The position numbers and the translations under genes are program-made. A DNA stretch of 8,892 nucleotides from Clostridia bacterium (GTDB lineage Bacteria; Bacillota; Clostridia; Oscillospirales; Acutalibacteraceae), in NCBI GenBank assembly GCA_900755995.1, contig CAAEIM010000120.1, positions 1-8,892 of the forward strand, read 5' to 3'. The notes beneath the pieces were generated by a model. The model searched no databases and was not told the origin of the DNA. It saw only the letters and a program-made list of their open reading frames with translations. Of this stretch, positions 1 to 6,324 are shown in pieces. The first letter of the stretch is position 1; each line of letters opens with the position of its first letter.

Positions 1-2
1 AT

Positions 3-1355
3 CAGGTGGCCGTCATCGACTTGCGAAACCCCACCAAGTCAGACGGCAACAATTTGCTTCACCTCGTCAACAAGTATATGGATCTGCACAAGGAGGATCC
101 GGGCGAGGTTGCATACCGGGCCAAAGCGGAGAAGTACGCAAAGATCATTGCCAAGACGCTGATCTACGGGGACGGCGATGCTTCCGCCTACGGTCAGAAC
201 GCATTTTTCTATGATTCTGCAGAGGGGCTTCTGACCGCTGTGATTTTATTGATCGCAGAGTTCGCACAGCCAGAGGAGCGGCACATCGTGTCTGTGTTCA
301 AGCTCATACAGGAACTGATGGCTCCCAGCGGTGTCAAAGGGAAAAATCAGTTTCAGTTCCTCATGGATCGCCTGCCGCCGGATCATAAGGCCCGCTGGTT
401 TTCCGGCGCAGCGCTGTCTACCGGCGACCAAGCCATGGCCAGCATCATGAGTACTGCAATGTCCCGCCTGAACGCATTTCTCGACAGCGAGATGGAGCAG
501 GTCCTGTGTTTTGACACGGCCATTGACGCCGAGCGGTTCTGCCATGAAAAGTCTGCGATCTTTCTTGTGCTTCCGGAGGAAAACCTCAATGCCTACTTCA
601 TGGTGAGTCTGCTCATTCAGCAGCTATACCGGGAGATCCTTTCTGTAGCAGACGAAAATGGCGGCAGACTGCCAAGCCGTGTGTTTTTCTACTGCGATGA
701 ATTCGGCACCCTTCCGCCCATACAGTCTGTGGAAATGATGTTTTCGGCGTCCCGCTCTCGTGGCATGAGCATCGCTGCGATTATTCAGGGCTACCAACAG
801 CTTGAAAAGAACTATGGCCGGGAGGGCGCAGCTATCATTCAGGACAACTGCCAGCTCACCATTGCGGGCGGCTTTGCGCCCTCCAGTGAAACGGCGGAGG
901 TCATCTCCAAGGCGCTTGGCTCCCGCACGGTCATGACCGGCTCCGTATCCCGGAGCAAAAACGATCCGTCCCAGAGTCTGCAAATGACGGAGCGGCCTCT
1001 TATGACGGCGGATGAACTGAAAAGCATGAAGAAAGGCTCCTTCATTGTGATGAAAACCGGTGCGCACCCCTTTGTCTCCCGGCTCAAGCTGTTTATGAAA
1101 TGGGGCATCTCTTTTCCGAGCCAAGCCTATACCGTGGAGGATCGGGGCGCTCGACGGGTGCAGTATATCTCCCGTGAAAGGCTGATCCATGCCATTACGG
1201 ATCAGTTCCCGCAGGAAAGAAGAACACCATCTAAGCCACGCACGGCAGCGTCCGGTGGCCCGACCATGACCGAGCCGGTAGAGGCGACAACGGAGCAGGA
1301 GCTTGATCATATCGCAGAGCAGACGAAAACGCCAAAGCCTCTTCGGACAGGATAA
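3..1355 (+). CDS. VirD4/TraG-type coupling protein, 3' part
   Basis: Type IV coupling protein: a membrane-linked ATPase that passes the relaxase-DNA complex to the conjugation channel. The reading frame is open to the window edge (CAG just before the GTG at 6), so the gene starts upstream and the GTG is probably internal. What is left, about 450 residues, lacks the N-terminal membrane helices and Walker A. Counting from the GTG codon, residues 3-19 hold the DLRNPTKSDGNNLLHL stretch I associate with this family, and residues 226-234 (VFFYCDEFG, with D231 and E232) form Walker B, followed by SASRSRGMSIAAIIQ and the C-terminal TraG/TraD recognition region. The last 50 residues or so are polar and likely disordered. 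The base composition is clearly more GC-rich than the genes from 2092 on. The next gene begins 12 bases after the stop, so the two are probably co-transcribed. The family call is firm; the ICE subtype is inferred. Confidence 0.93.
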   Translation, partial: QVAVIDLRNPTKSDGNNLLHLVNKYMDLHKEDPGEVAYRAKAEKYAKIIAKTLIYGDGDASAYGQNAFFYDSAEGLLTAVILLIAEFAQPEERHIVSVFKLIQELMAPSGVKGKNQFQFLMDRLPPDHKARWFSGAALSTGDQAMASIMSTAMSRLNAFLDSEMEQVLCFDTAIDAERFCHEKSAIFLVLPEENLNAYFMVSLLIQQLYREILSVADENGGRLPSRVFFYCDEFGTLPPIQSVEMMFSASRSRGMSIAAIIQGYQQLEKNYGREGAAIIQDNCQLTIAGGFAPSSETAEVISKALGSRTVMTGSVSRSKNDPSQSLQMTERPLMTADELKSMKKGSFIVMKTGAHPFVSRLKLFMKWGISFPSQAYTVEDRGARRVQYISRERLIHAITDQFPQERRTPSKPRTAASGGPTMTEPVEATTEQELDHIAEQTKTPKPLRTG

Positions 1356-1367
1356 GGCGGTGGTCCA

Positions 1368-1625
1368 ATGTCCTATTTTCAGAAGCTATATGAAAACGGC
1401 GAGCTGCCGCACCGGGCCAAGCTGGTGTATCTCTATCTGCATGACCGGATGGATAAGGAGCGGAAAGCATGGCCGGGGATCAAAACGATCGCTGCGGATC
1501 TGTCGCTGTCCCGCAGCACCGTAAAGCGAGCTATTCGGGATCTGGAAAAAGCATCCCTCATACGAAAGGAGCCGCACTACCGTGAAAACGGCAGTGCGAC
1601 TTCCAATCGCTATTATATTCTCTGA
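1368..1625 (+). CDS. Small winged-helix DNA-binding protein
   Basis: An 85-residue helix-turn-helix protein of the kind that follows traG in Clostridia ICEs. Residues about 14-75 form a winged helix: AKLVYLYLHDRMD, then WPGIKTIAADLSLSRSTVKRA as the recognition HTH, then a basic wing (IRKEPHYRENG) ending at SNRYYIL. Such proteins resemble the N-terminal domain of plasmid replication initiators and are thought to bind DNA; no target is visible here. The ATG at 1368 follows AAGGCGG, a moderate ribosome site, and lies 12 bases after the coupling protein stop. The frame stops at TGA 1623-1625 right after the wing, with another in-frame TGA six bases on; the following bases look partly coding in the same frame, so the gene may once have been longer. 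The HTH call is good; the exact role is unknown. Confidence 0.82.
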   Translation: MSYFQKLYENGELPHRAKLVYLYLHDRMDKERKAWPGIKTIAADLSLSRSTVKRAIRDLEKASLIRKEPHYRENGSATSNRYYIL

Positions 1626-1856
1626 AACTGAAATTTTACGCCAAGGGGGTGGTATGCCCAAACGGTGGGCCCAGCCCCGGTCCACCGTGAGCCTCCTTGA
1701 AAAGCCTACTCTAAGGAGATTACAGCAGAAAAGGATGAATATAGCGGCACAGTTAAAGGAAATTCCGGCGATAGCTGCCGACAGAACCAATATCCCGTGG
1801 GACATTATGAGATCCTTGGGTATGGTGTCCCGTCATATTAAAAAATGGCAAAGGAG
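1626..1856 (+). other. Gene-poor junction, possible decayed coding tail
   Basis: No convincing intact gene. In the frame of the upstream winged-helix gene the sequence reads through a short stretch with TGA at 1629 and 1698 and is then open from 1701 to TAA 1839-1841 (46 codons). All stops before that TAA are TGA. A competing frame is open to 1923 (ATG at 1654, preceded by AAGGGGGTGGT), but its product is basic, of low complexity and ends inside a terminator, so I do not call it. This is the change-over between the conjugation genes and the cargo module. Confidence 0.35.
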
Positions 1857-1890
1857 AAACAGAGGTTTTCTTTCCTCTGTTTGCTCTTTT
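1857..1890 (+). terminator. Rho-independent terminator after the conjugation genes
   Basis: AAACAGAGG (1857-1865) pairs perfectly with CCTCTGTTT (1874-1882) across an 8-base pyrimidine loop. A T-rich run (GCTCTTTT, to 1890) follows. It would end transcription coming from traG and the winged-helix gene. Confidence 0.6.
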
Positions 1891-1938
1891 GCCTTACATA
1901 ACTATTGTTTCTTTCGTCCATAAGCTCACCACCTTGTG

Positions 1939-1970
1939 TCTGTAAAATCGTATCCTATATATTTTACAGA
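1939..1970. repeat. 10-bp perfect inverted repeat
   Basis: TCTGTAAAAT (1939-1948) and ATTTTACAGA (1961-1970) are exact reverse complements with a 12-base spacer. The right arm shares base 1970 with the next hairpin. It could be a protein-binding site or part of a double terminator. Confidence 0.6.
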
Positions 1971-1999
1971 AAAGAGGCTTGGCTGTTTAAGCCTCTTTT
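1970..1999. terminator. Strong hairpin, likely bidirectional terminator
   Basis: AAAAGAGGCTT (1970-1980) pairs perfectly with AAGCCTCTTTT (1989-1999) around an 8-base loop. The A-run on one side and T-run on the other suit termination in both directions. It lies 10 bases before the -35 of the next promoter and so shields the cargo operon from upstream transcription. Confidence 0.78.
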
Positions 2000-2009
2000 G
2001 AGGAACCTA

Positions 2010-2039
2010 TTGCATTTCCTCTACTCCTACGCTATAATA
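2010..2039 (+). promoter_or_regulatory. Sigma-A-type promoter of the tetR-ABC operon
   Basis: TTGCAT (2010-2015) is the -35 and TATAAT (2034-2039) a perfect -10, spaced 18 bases. Transcription should start near 2046, inside the palindrome that follows. This is the best promoter match in the window. Confidence 0.78.
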
Positions 2040-2041
2040 AA

Positions 2042-2069
2042 AATACACTCGTAACGCTACGGATGTATT
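2042..2069. promoter_or_regulatory. Likely operator of the TetR-family repressor
   Basis: A 28-bp near-palindrome in which 11 of 14 base pairs are symmetric: outer arms AATACA/TGTATT and inner arms CGTA/TACG on a central CG. It begins 3 bases after the -10 and covers the expected start site, where a bound repressor would block transcription. Position, size and the adjacent tetR gene all fit an autoregulatory operator. Binding itself is inferred. Confidence 0.72.
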
Positions 2070-2091
2070 CACAAAGAAAAGGAGTACGGTT

Positions 2092-2667
2092 ATGCCCCGA
2101 AGCTATATGTTTACAAAAGAACAGGTGCTTGATGCCGCAATCGAGCTGACACGAGAGAAAGGATTTTCCGCTGTTTCGGCACGGTCGCTCGGTGATAGAC
2201 TCGGCACGACTTCCCGCCCGATTTTCAGCCATTTTGAGAATATGGCGGATGTGCAGAAAGGAATTATCGGTGCGGCGAATAAACTTTATCAATCCTTTCG
2301 GGAAGAAGAAATAAAAAGCGGGAGGTATGTTCCGTATAAAGCGAGCGGAATGGCGTATATCCGCTTTGCAAAAGAAGAAAAAGAGCTGTTCAAGTTGCTC
2401 TTTATGCGTGACCGTTCGGGGGAGCAAATCAAAGAAAATCCCGAAGAAATGGAAGCGCTGATCGGGCTGATCGCCAAGCAGGTCAACATCGACAAGGAAG
2501 CAGCAAGATTTTTTTATCTTGAAATGTGGGCATACACACACGGCATCGCATCGATGATTGCAACGGGTTTCTATGAATGGGATGAGCCGCTTGCCAGCCG
2601 AGCTTTGACGGATGTGTACGAAGGATTAAAGCATCGCTATAAAAACGGAGGTGTCCGCAATGATTGA
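2092..2667 (+). CDS. TetR/AcrR-family transcriptional regulator
   Basis: A 191-residue, normal-length TetR-type repressor, expected to bind the palindrome just upstream and let go when its ligand is present. The N-terminal HTH lies at about residues 8-52: FTKEQVLDAAIELTREKG, SAVSARSLGDRLG, then the TSRPIFSHFENMADVQ stretch, where many relatives have a Y-x-H-F recognition helix. The rest is helical and should form the ligand and dimer domain. I cannot name the ligand. The ATG at 2092 has GGAG at 2081-2084. The gene is first in its operon and its end overlaps the start of the ABC ATPase gene by 8 bases, suggesting coupled translation and control of the transporter by this protein. Confidence 0.92.
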   Translation: MPRSYMFTKEQVLDAAIELTREKGFSAVSARSLGDRLGTTSRPIFSHFENMADVQKGIIGAANKLYQSFREEEIKSGRYVPYKASGMAYIRFAKEEKELFKLLFMRDRSGEQIKENPEEMEALIGLIAKQVNIDKEAARFFYLEMWAYTHGIASMIATGFYEWDEPLASRALTDVYEGLKHRYKNGGVRND

Positions 2668-3352
2668 AGCAAATGGTGTTATCAAGTCTTACGGCTTGGG
2701 TGGAAGCAAAACTGATGTATTAAAAGGCGTTGACCTGCAAATTTCGAACGGCGATTTTGCCGTGATTTTAGGCGCATCGGGTTCGGGAAAATCGACGCTT
2801 CTGAATTGTCTGTCGGGACTTGAACGGGTTGACGGCGGAAGCATTGAATACGACGGCTTGAATATTGCGGAGCTTTCCGATAAAGCGCTGACCAAATTCC
2901 GCAAGGATAATATCGGGTTTATCTTTCAGCAGTATTATCTTCTTCCCGATATGACCGTTGATAAAAATGTCCGTATGGGCGCAGACCTTGCAGGAAACTC
3001 AGATTATAGAGAAATCATAAAGGCGGTGGGGCTTGAAGCGAAAGCCGCCAAATATCCGTCCGAGCTTTCGGGCGGCGAACAGCAGAGAGTATCGGTCGCC
3101 CGTGCGCTTGCCAAAAAGCCGAAGGTTTTGTTTCTGGATGAGCCGACAGGCGCACTCGACGAAAAGACAGGACGGCAGGTACTTGATTATATCTGTAAGT
3201 TACATACCGAATACGGTTTTACTATTGTAATGGTAACGCACAACGCCAATATTGCGGAAATGGCAAATACGGTTATCAGAATGAACAGCGGTGAAATTGC
3301 TGAAATCTATGTAAACACTGTGCAGAAATCCGCTTATGAGATTGGGTGGTAA
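2660..3352 (+). CDS. ABC transporter ATP-binding protein (LolD/MacB/BceA-like)
   Basis: A 230-residue cytoplasmic ATPase that would power the FtsX-type permease encoded next. All nucleotide-binding motifs are intact: Walker A GASGSGKST (38-46), Q-loop around FIFQQYYLLP (87-96), signature LSGGEQQR (136-143), Walker B VLFLDEP (156-162), D-loop GALD (164-167) and H-loop His194. The QQYYLLPDMTV stretch and the length are typical of the LolD/MacB/BceA branch, which pairs with FtsX-type permeases and mostly handles peptides, lipoproteins or cell-wall antibiotics. I chose ATG 2660 because CGGAGGTG (2646-2653) sits just before it; a GTG at 2651 lies inside that ribosome site. The gene overlaps tetR by 8 bases and ends 4 bases before the permease start. 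Substrate unknown. Confidence 0.94.
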   Translation: MIEANGVIKSYGLGGSKTDVLKGVDLQISNGDFAVILGASGSGKSTLLNCLSGLERVDGGSIEYDGLNIAELSDKALTKFRKDNIGFIFQQYYLLPDMTVDKNVRMGADLAGNSDYREIIKAVGLEAKAAKYPSELSGGEQQRVSVARALAKKPKVLFLDEPTGALDEKTGRQVLDYICKLHTEYGFTIVMVTHNANIAEMANTVIRMNSGEIAEIYVNTVQKSAYEIGW

Positions 3353-3356
3353 CGCT

Positions 3357-4502
3357 ATGGTAATTAGATTAAAGGACACTGCTAAGCTGTTCGGGATAAC
3401 GATTATTGCTTGTTGTGCCGTTTTTGTCTGTACGCTGTTTCTGAGCTACAATATCGACCTTGCGGCAATAAAGGATGTGATAACAACAGAAGCGGGAATG
3501 GCGATATATAACGCACAGGTACTTATGGGCAAAGTGATTGCCGCCGTTTCGGGCGGCTGTCTGATTGCTACTTCCGTCGTAATGCTGTTGTTCTATGTTA
3601 AAAACTATATCGGTACACACGGAAAGGAGCTTGGCATTCTCAAGGCACTCGGCTACTCCAATATTAAAATTGCAAGGCATTTTTGGGTATTCGGGCTTTC
3701 TGTATTTGTTGGCAGTACCATTGGATTTGTTGTCGGGTATTTTTACCTTCCGACATTTTATCAAAAACAAGCTCCGAGCTTACAAACTCTAATTCCAGAA
3801 CTCAAAGTGCAATTTCATCCGTTGTTGACATTCGCCTTGGTTGGTGCGCCGACGATTGCCTTTTCCGTAATATCTGTGTTGTTTGCTTATCTGAAACTGA
3901 AAAGTCCTGTGTTGGATTTGCTTCGTGAAAGACAACATTACAAGTCTAAAATCGGAGGGGACGGAAAAGAGGACACGCCTTTCTTGAAGGATTTGCGTGG
4001 TGTAACGCTCAGAAGCAAAAAGTCACTGGTTTTCTTCGTGGCGTTTTCGGCGTTCTGCTTTTCAGCAATGGTGCAGATGTCCTTTTCGATGGACGAGCTT
4101 GCAAGCGAAACCTTTGCAGTTATGGTTTTATCCATAGGGCTGATTTTAGCATTTGTGACGCTGTTTCTTTCGCTTTCAAGCGTTGTCAAGGGTAATACAA
4201 AGACGATTGCTATGATGAGGGTGTTCGGCTATGACGATACTACTTGCAGCCGATACATATTGGGAGCTTACCGTCCGATTTCCTATCTTGGTTTTGCAAT
4301 AGGCACGGTATATCAATACGGGCTACTGCGGCTGATGGTATCGGTAGTGTTTTCGGACATTGAAAATGTACCAGAATATAGTTTCGATTTTAGGGCGCTC
4401 ACTATCACTTTGATAATATTCGTGTTTACCTATGAACTGGTTATGTATCTGTATTCTCGCAGCATAAAAAGGCTTTCGGTCAAGAGTATTATGTTGGAGT
4501 AA
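3357..4502 (+). CDS. FtsX-like ABC transporter permease, compact form
   Basis: A membrane permease of about 381 residues, partner of the preceding ATPase. Hydrophobic segments suggest eight membrane spans in two FtsX-like sets of four: about 12-30, 58-80, 108-130 and 155-180, then 222-241, 252-274, 306-330 and 347-369. Each half carries the FtsX-type loop after its second span: KELGILKALGYS (89-100) and TKTIAMMRVFGYD (280-292). Each half also ends with a motif of the kind that closes an FtsX domain (SPVLDLLRE and SVKSIMLE). BceB-type permeases of about 650 residues have a large outer domain; there is no room for one here. ATG 3357 is preferred since it follows the ATPase stop by 4 bases with a weak GGTGG site; an in-frame ATG at 3336 is possible. 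The next gene starts 4 bases after the stop. Confidence 0.88.
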   Translation: MVIRLKDTAKLFGITIIACCAVFVCTLFLSYNIDLAAIKDVITTEAGMAIYNAQVLMGKVIAAVSGGCLIATSVVMLLFYVKNYIGTHGKELGILKALGYSNIKIARHFWVFGLSVFVGSTIGFVVGYFYLPTFYQKQAPSLQTLIPELKVQFHPLLTFALVGAPTIAFSVISVLFAYLKLKSPVLDLLRERQHYKSKIGGDGKEDTPFLKDLRGVTLRSKKSLVFFVAFSAFCFSAMVQMSFSMDELASETFAVMVLSIGLILAFVTLFLSLSSVVKGNTKTIAMMRVFGYDDTTCSRYILGAYRPISYLGFAIGTVYQYGLLRLMVSVVFSDIENVPEYSFDFRALTITLIIFVFTYELVMYLYSRSIKRLSVKSIMLE

Positions 4503-4506
4503 GAAA

Positions 4507-5142
4507 ATGAGTATATATTTGAGAAAAAACGCTCTACCGATTTTCATAGAGATTATATTTGTCGTATCCTGTTTCTTTGTGCCACAGGAATACTATATTT
4601 ATTCAAACCTACTTTTTTATCTGCTGCTTTTTGCAGACTTTTATGTGAAGCGTGAGTTTTCCTTTCGGAAATGGGTGAAAAACCTAAAAGGCGGGAAAAC
4701 ATTTTGGAAACAAGTAATTGTAACAACGGTGTTTTTTCTGATTGTTTTCGGATTGACTACTGCCTTAGAGAGCTTTTTCCCCAATTTAGACACCGGAATG
4801 ATTATGCTGAAAAGGGATACACCAGCGCGTTTGATTGCTTTTGCAATTTCTACGATGTTTCTTCCTGCAATCACAGAAGAATCTTTTTACCGTAAGAGCA
4901 TCATATCCTTTCGCAGCAAACCCGCACTTGTTTTGAGCGCTGTATTTGGGATGTTGCTTTATGCTGCGGAGCATTCACTGAAGCCATGGGGCATTTTTTT
5001 AACGGCGATATGGGCGTTGCCATTAACGATTTCTTATATTAGAACAAAAAATGTGTATGTGCCAATGACGGCGCATTTTATCGTAAATGTTTTTGGAAAC
5101 GGCGTGACTGTCATAATGACAATAGTGGCAATGTGCAAATAG
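4507..5142 (+). CDS. CPBP (CAAX/Abi) family intramembrane metalloprotease
   Basis: A 211-residue multi-spanning membrane protein of the CPBP family (type II CAAX prenyl endopeptidase-like; includes bacteriocin immunity proteins). The catalytic motifs are complete: EESFYR (Glu124, Glu125, Arg129), the second-motif histidine His156 in AAEHS, and HFIVN (His190, Asn194). The usual aromatic four residues before His156 is Leu or Tyr-shifted here (LLYAAEH), a small departure. Hydrophobic spans lie near 11-45, 68-86, 108-121, 139-153, 162-178 and 186-207. The gene follows the permease stop by 4 bases, with TTGGAG (4494-4499) inside the permease end as ribosome site, so it belongs to the same operon. 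In such settings these proteins are often tied to self-immunity or peptide processing; the substrate here is unknown. Confidence 0.87.
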   Translation: MSIYLRKNALPIFIEIIFVVSCFFVPQEYYIYSNLLFYLLLFADFYVKREFSFRKWVKNLKGGKTFWKQVIVTTVFFLIVFGLTTALESFFPNLDTGMIMLKRDTPARLIAFAISTMFLPAITEESFYRKSIISFRSKPALVLSAVFGMLLYAAEHSLKPWGIFLTAIWALPLTISYIRTKNVYVPMTAHFIVNVFGNGVTVIMTIVAMCK

Positions 5143-5163
5143 AATTAACTTGTTTCGGTCGGA

Positions 5164-5181
5164 AAACACAAAAATGTGTTT
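5164..5181. repeat. 7-bp inverted repeat
   Basis: AAACACA (5164-5170) and TGTGTTT (5175-5181) pair around AAAA. It lies 22 bases after the CPBP stop. It lacks a T-run, so it is a poor terminator; it could be a weak operon end or a binding site. Confidence 0.4.
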
Positions 5182-5219
5182 CGCTGCTTGTGGGCAACAC
5201 ATTCGCTGTTTGTGGGGAA
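5180..5219. repeat. Tandem 18-bp direct repeats, 22-bp period
   Basis: TTCGCTGCTTGTGGGCAA (5180-5197) recurs as TTCGCTGTTTGTGGGGAA (5202-5219) with two mismatches. The 22-bp period is about two helical turns, and the second copy ends where the -35 of the next promoter should be. This arrangement resembles an activator site for a protein binding in tandem. Confidence 0.65.
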
Positions 5220-5237
5220 GAGTTTTTGCGAAAGCCG

Positions 5238-5246
5238 TGCTATACT
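5238..5246 (+). promoter_or_regulatory. Extended -10 promoter of the membrane XRE gene
   Basis: TGC followed by TATACT forms an extended -10. No good -35 is seen 16-18 bases upstream (around 5218-5223). Start would fall near 5253, giving a leader of about 15 bases. A poor -35 next to direct repeats fits an activated promoter. Confidence 0.5.
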
Positions 5247-5267
5247 TTTCTTCGGAGGTACACAAAA

Positions 5268-5810
5268 ATGGATCAAATAAAGATTGGAAAATTTATTGCC
5301 GCCCTGCGAAAAGATAAAGGCTTGACGCAGGAGCAGCTCGGAGAAAAGCTTGGTGTGACCAACAAAACCATTTCCCGTTGGGAGAACGGCAATTATATGC
5401 CCGATGTTGAAATGCTGTCGCTGCTTTCAAAGGAATTCGGCGTAAGTATTAACGAACTTATAAGCGGCGAACGGCTTTGGGCGGAGGACTTTAAGAAAGC
5501 CGCCGACGATAACCTTGTTACGGCGCTGAACAACAGCACCTTTACGCTGAAAGAAAAGATAGTATTTTTTAAGAAGAAATGGCTGCACGAACATATTTCA
5601 ACTATCGTCCTGTGCGTTGTAGCGTGGATAGGTATTATAATATGGACTGCGCTGAAATTACGAGGCAGCGACTCTTATGCGCTTTTGGGTGCAATAGGCA
5701 GTATGCTTGCTATACTTTTCTATGTGGTACTGTATAACCGTATGATGGTATATGTGGAGAACCACGCATATCGGGCAACGCCAGACAAGGAAACCGAAAC
5801 GAAAAACTAA
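5268..5810 (+). CDS. Membrane-anchored XRE-family regulator
   Basis: A 180-residue protein with a Cro/C1-type HTH at residues about 5-60 (IGKFIAALRKDKGLTQEQLG, then VTNKTISRWENGNYMPDVEM and VSINELISGE), a charged linker, and two hydrophobic spans at about 110-128 and 136-155, ending in a polar tail. It would bind DNA from the inner face of the membrane, a layout seen in one-component regulators that read membrane stress. I chose ATG 5268 because CGGAGG (5253-5258) stands 9 bases before it and the HTH begins at once; the frame is open further upstream to 5133, but that part overlaps the CPBP gene and its promoter region and reads like non-coding. It has its own promoter. The target is unknown; the direct repeats upstream or the tetR-ABC operon are candidates. 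Confidence 0.87.
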   Translation: MDQIKIGKFIAALRKDKGLTQEQLGEKLGVTNKTISRWENGNYMPDVEMLSLLSKEFGVSINELISGERLWAEDFKKAADDNLVTALNNSTFTLKEKIVFFKKKWLHEHISTIVLCVVAWIGIIIWTALKLRGSDSYALLGAIGSMLAILFYVVLYNRMMVYVENHAYRATPDKETETKN

Positions 5811-5836
5811 CCTTGATAAATCCAAAGTAGTTGAAT

Positions 5837-5880
5837 GCTGTCTGAGTATTGGCAGCAAAGAGTTTGTGAACTTTTTGTTT
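5837..5880 (+). terminator. Weak tandem hairpins after the XRE gene
   Basis: GCTGTC (5837-5842) pairs with GGCAGC (5851-5856) allowing one G-U, and directly after it AAAGAGTT (5857-5864) pairs with AACTTTTT (5869-5876) around TGTG, with GTTTT following. The second is terminator-like, ending just before the -35 of the next promoter. A-U rich and therefore only moderately convincing. Confidence 0.45.
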
Positions 5881-5885
5881 TCCTC

Positions 5886-5915
5886 TTGACAAAACGGGTC
5901 TACAAGTGTTAGACT
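5886..5915 (+). promoter_or_regulatory. Promoter of the blaI-M56 operon
   Basis: A perfect -35 TTGACA (5886-5891) and, 18 bases on, TAGACT (5910-5915), four of six matches to TATAAT. TATAAG at 5915-5920 is a closer -10 match but its 23-base spacing is too long. The first operator box covers the spacer and the -10. Confidence 0.65.
5898..5914. promoter_or_regulatory. BlaI-type operator box 1
   Basis: GTCTACAAGTGTTAGAC, dyad arms GTCTA/TAGAC, with the TACA...TGT(T/A) core seen in BlaI/MecI operators. It spans the promoter spacer and -10. It matches box 2 in inverted orientation except for two central bases (GTGTT against GCATT). Confidence 0.75.
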
Positions 5916-5925
5916 ATAAGCAAAG

Positions 5926-5942
5926 GTCTAATGCTTGTAGAC
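5926..5942. promoter_or_regulatory. BlaI-type operator box 2
   Basis: GTCTAATGCTTGTAGAC, arms GTCTA/TAGAC, inverted relative to box 1 so that GGGTCTACAAG (5896-5906) and CTTGTAGACCC (5934-5944) are exact reverse complements. Centres of the two boxes are 28 bp apart. Box 2 lies in the transcribed leader, ending 5 bases before the AAGGAGG ribosome site. Confidence 0.75.
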
Positions 5943-5959
5943 CCGCAAGGAGGATTATA

Positions 5960-6322
5960 ATGAAAAATTACAAACTTGGAGATATGGAACTGGAGTTTGC
6001 CAACTTAATTTGGGAGAATGAGCCTATTTCCTCTGGAGGCTTGGTTCAGCTTTGTGAGCAGAAATTCTCTTGGAAGAAATCCACCACATATACGATGCTG
6101 AAGCGTCTTTGTGATAAGGGCATTTTTCAAAACAATTCGGGCAATGTCGTTTCTGTCCTTTCAAAGCAGGAGTGGTTTACGAAGCAAAGTGAGGGCTTCG
6201 TGGAAGAAACATTCAACGGTTCTCTGCCACAATTCTTAGTGGCGTTTACCCGCCGCAAAAAGCTCTCAAAGCAGGAAATCGCTGAGATACAGAAAATCAT
6301 CGACCAAAATGCAGAGGAATGA
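5960..6322 (+). CDS. BlaI/MecI/CopY-family repressor
   Basis: A 120-residue winged-helix repressor of the BlaI family, normally a dimer cut or released after its partner membrane protease senses a signal. The N-terminal half (about 5-72) is the wing-helix: LGDMELEFANLIWENEPIS, KKSTTYTMLKRLCDKGIF and a short wing (NNSGNVVSVLS). The C-terminal half (about 78-118) has the helical dimer region ending KLSKQEIAEIQKIIDQ. ATG 5960 follows AAGGAGG (5947-5953) at ideal distance; an in-frame start at 5906 would fall inside the promoter. The gene is followed at once by the M56 gene. Two matched boxes over the promoter make autoregulation likely. Confidence 0.92.
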   Translation: MKNYKLGDMELEFANLIWENEPISSGGLVQLCEQKFSWKKSTTYTMLKRLCDKGIFQNNSGNVVSVLSKQEWFTKQSEGFVEETFNGSLPQFLVAFTRRKKLSKQEIAEIQKIIDQNAEE

Positions 6323-6324
6323 CT

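Noticed and set aside
246..1310. Long reverse-strand frames opposite the coupling protein gene
   Set aside because: They are antisense to a clear coding gene and give arginine- and histidine-rich products without motifs or ribosome sites.
1582..1923. 113-codon forward frame overlapping the winged-helix gene
   Set aside because: Its start lies inside the gene before it, the product has no recognisable motif, and the end runs through a terminator. A start at 1654 has a ribosome-like site but the protein still looks non-coding.
5133..5267. N-terminal extension of the membrane XRE protein
   Set aside because: It overlaps the CPBP gene end and the promoter and repeats; the strong ribosome site and HTH start both point to 5268.
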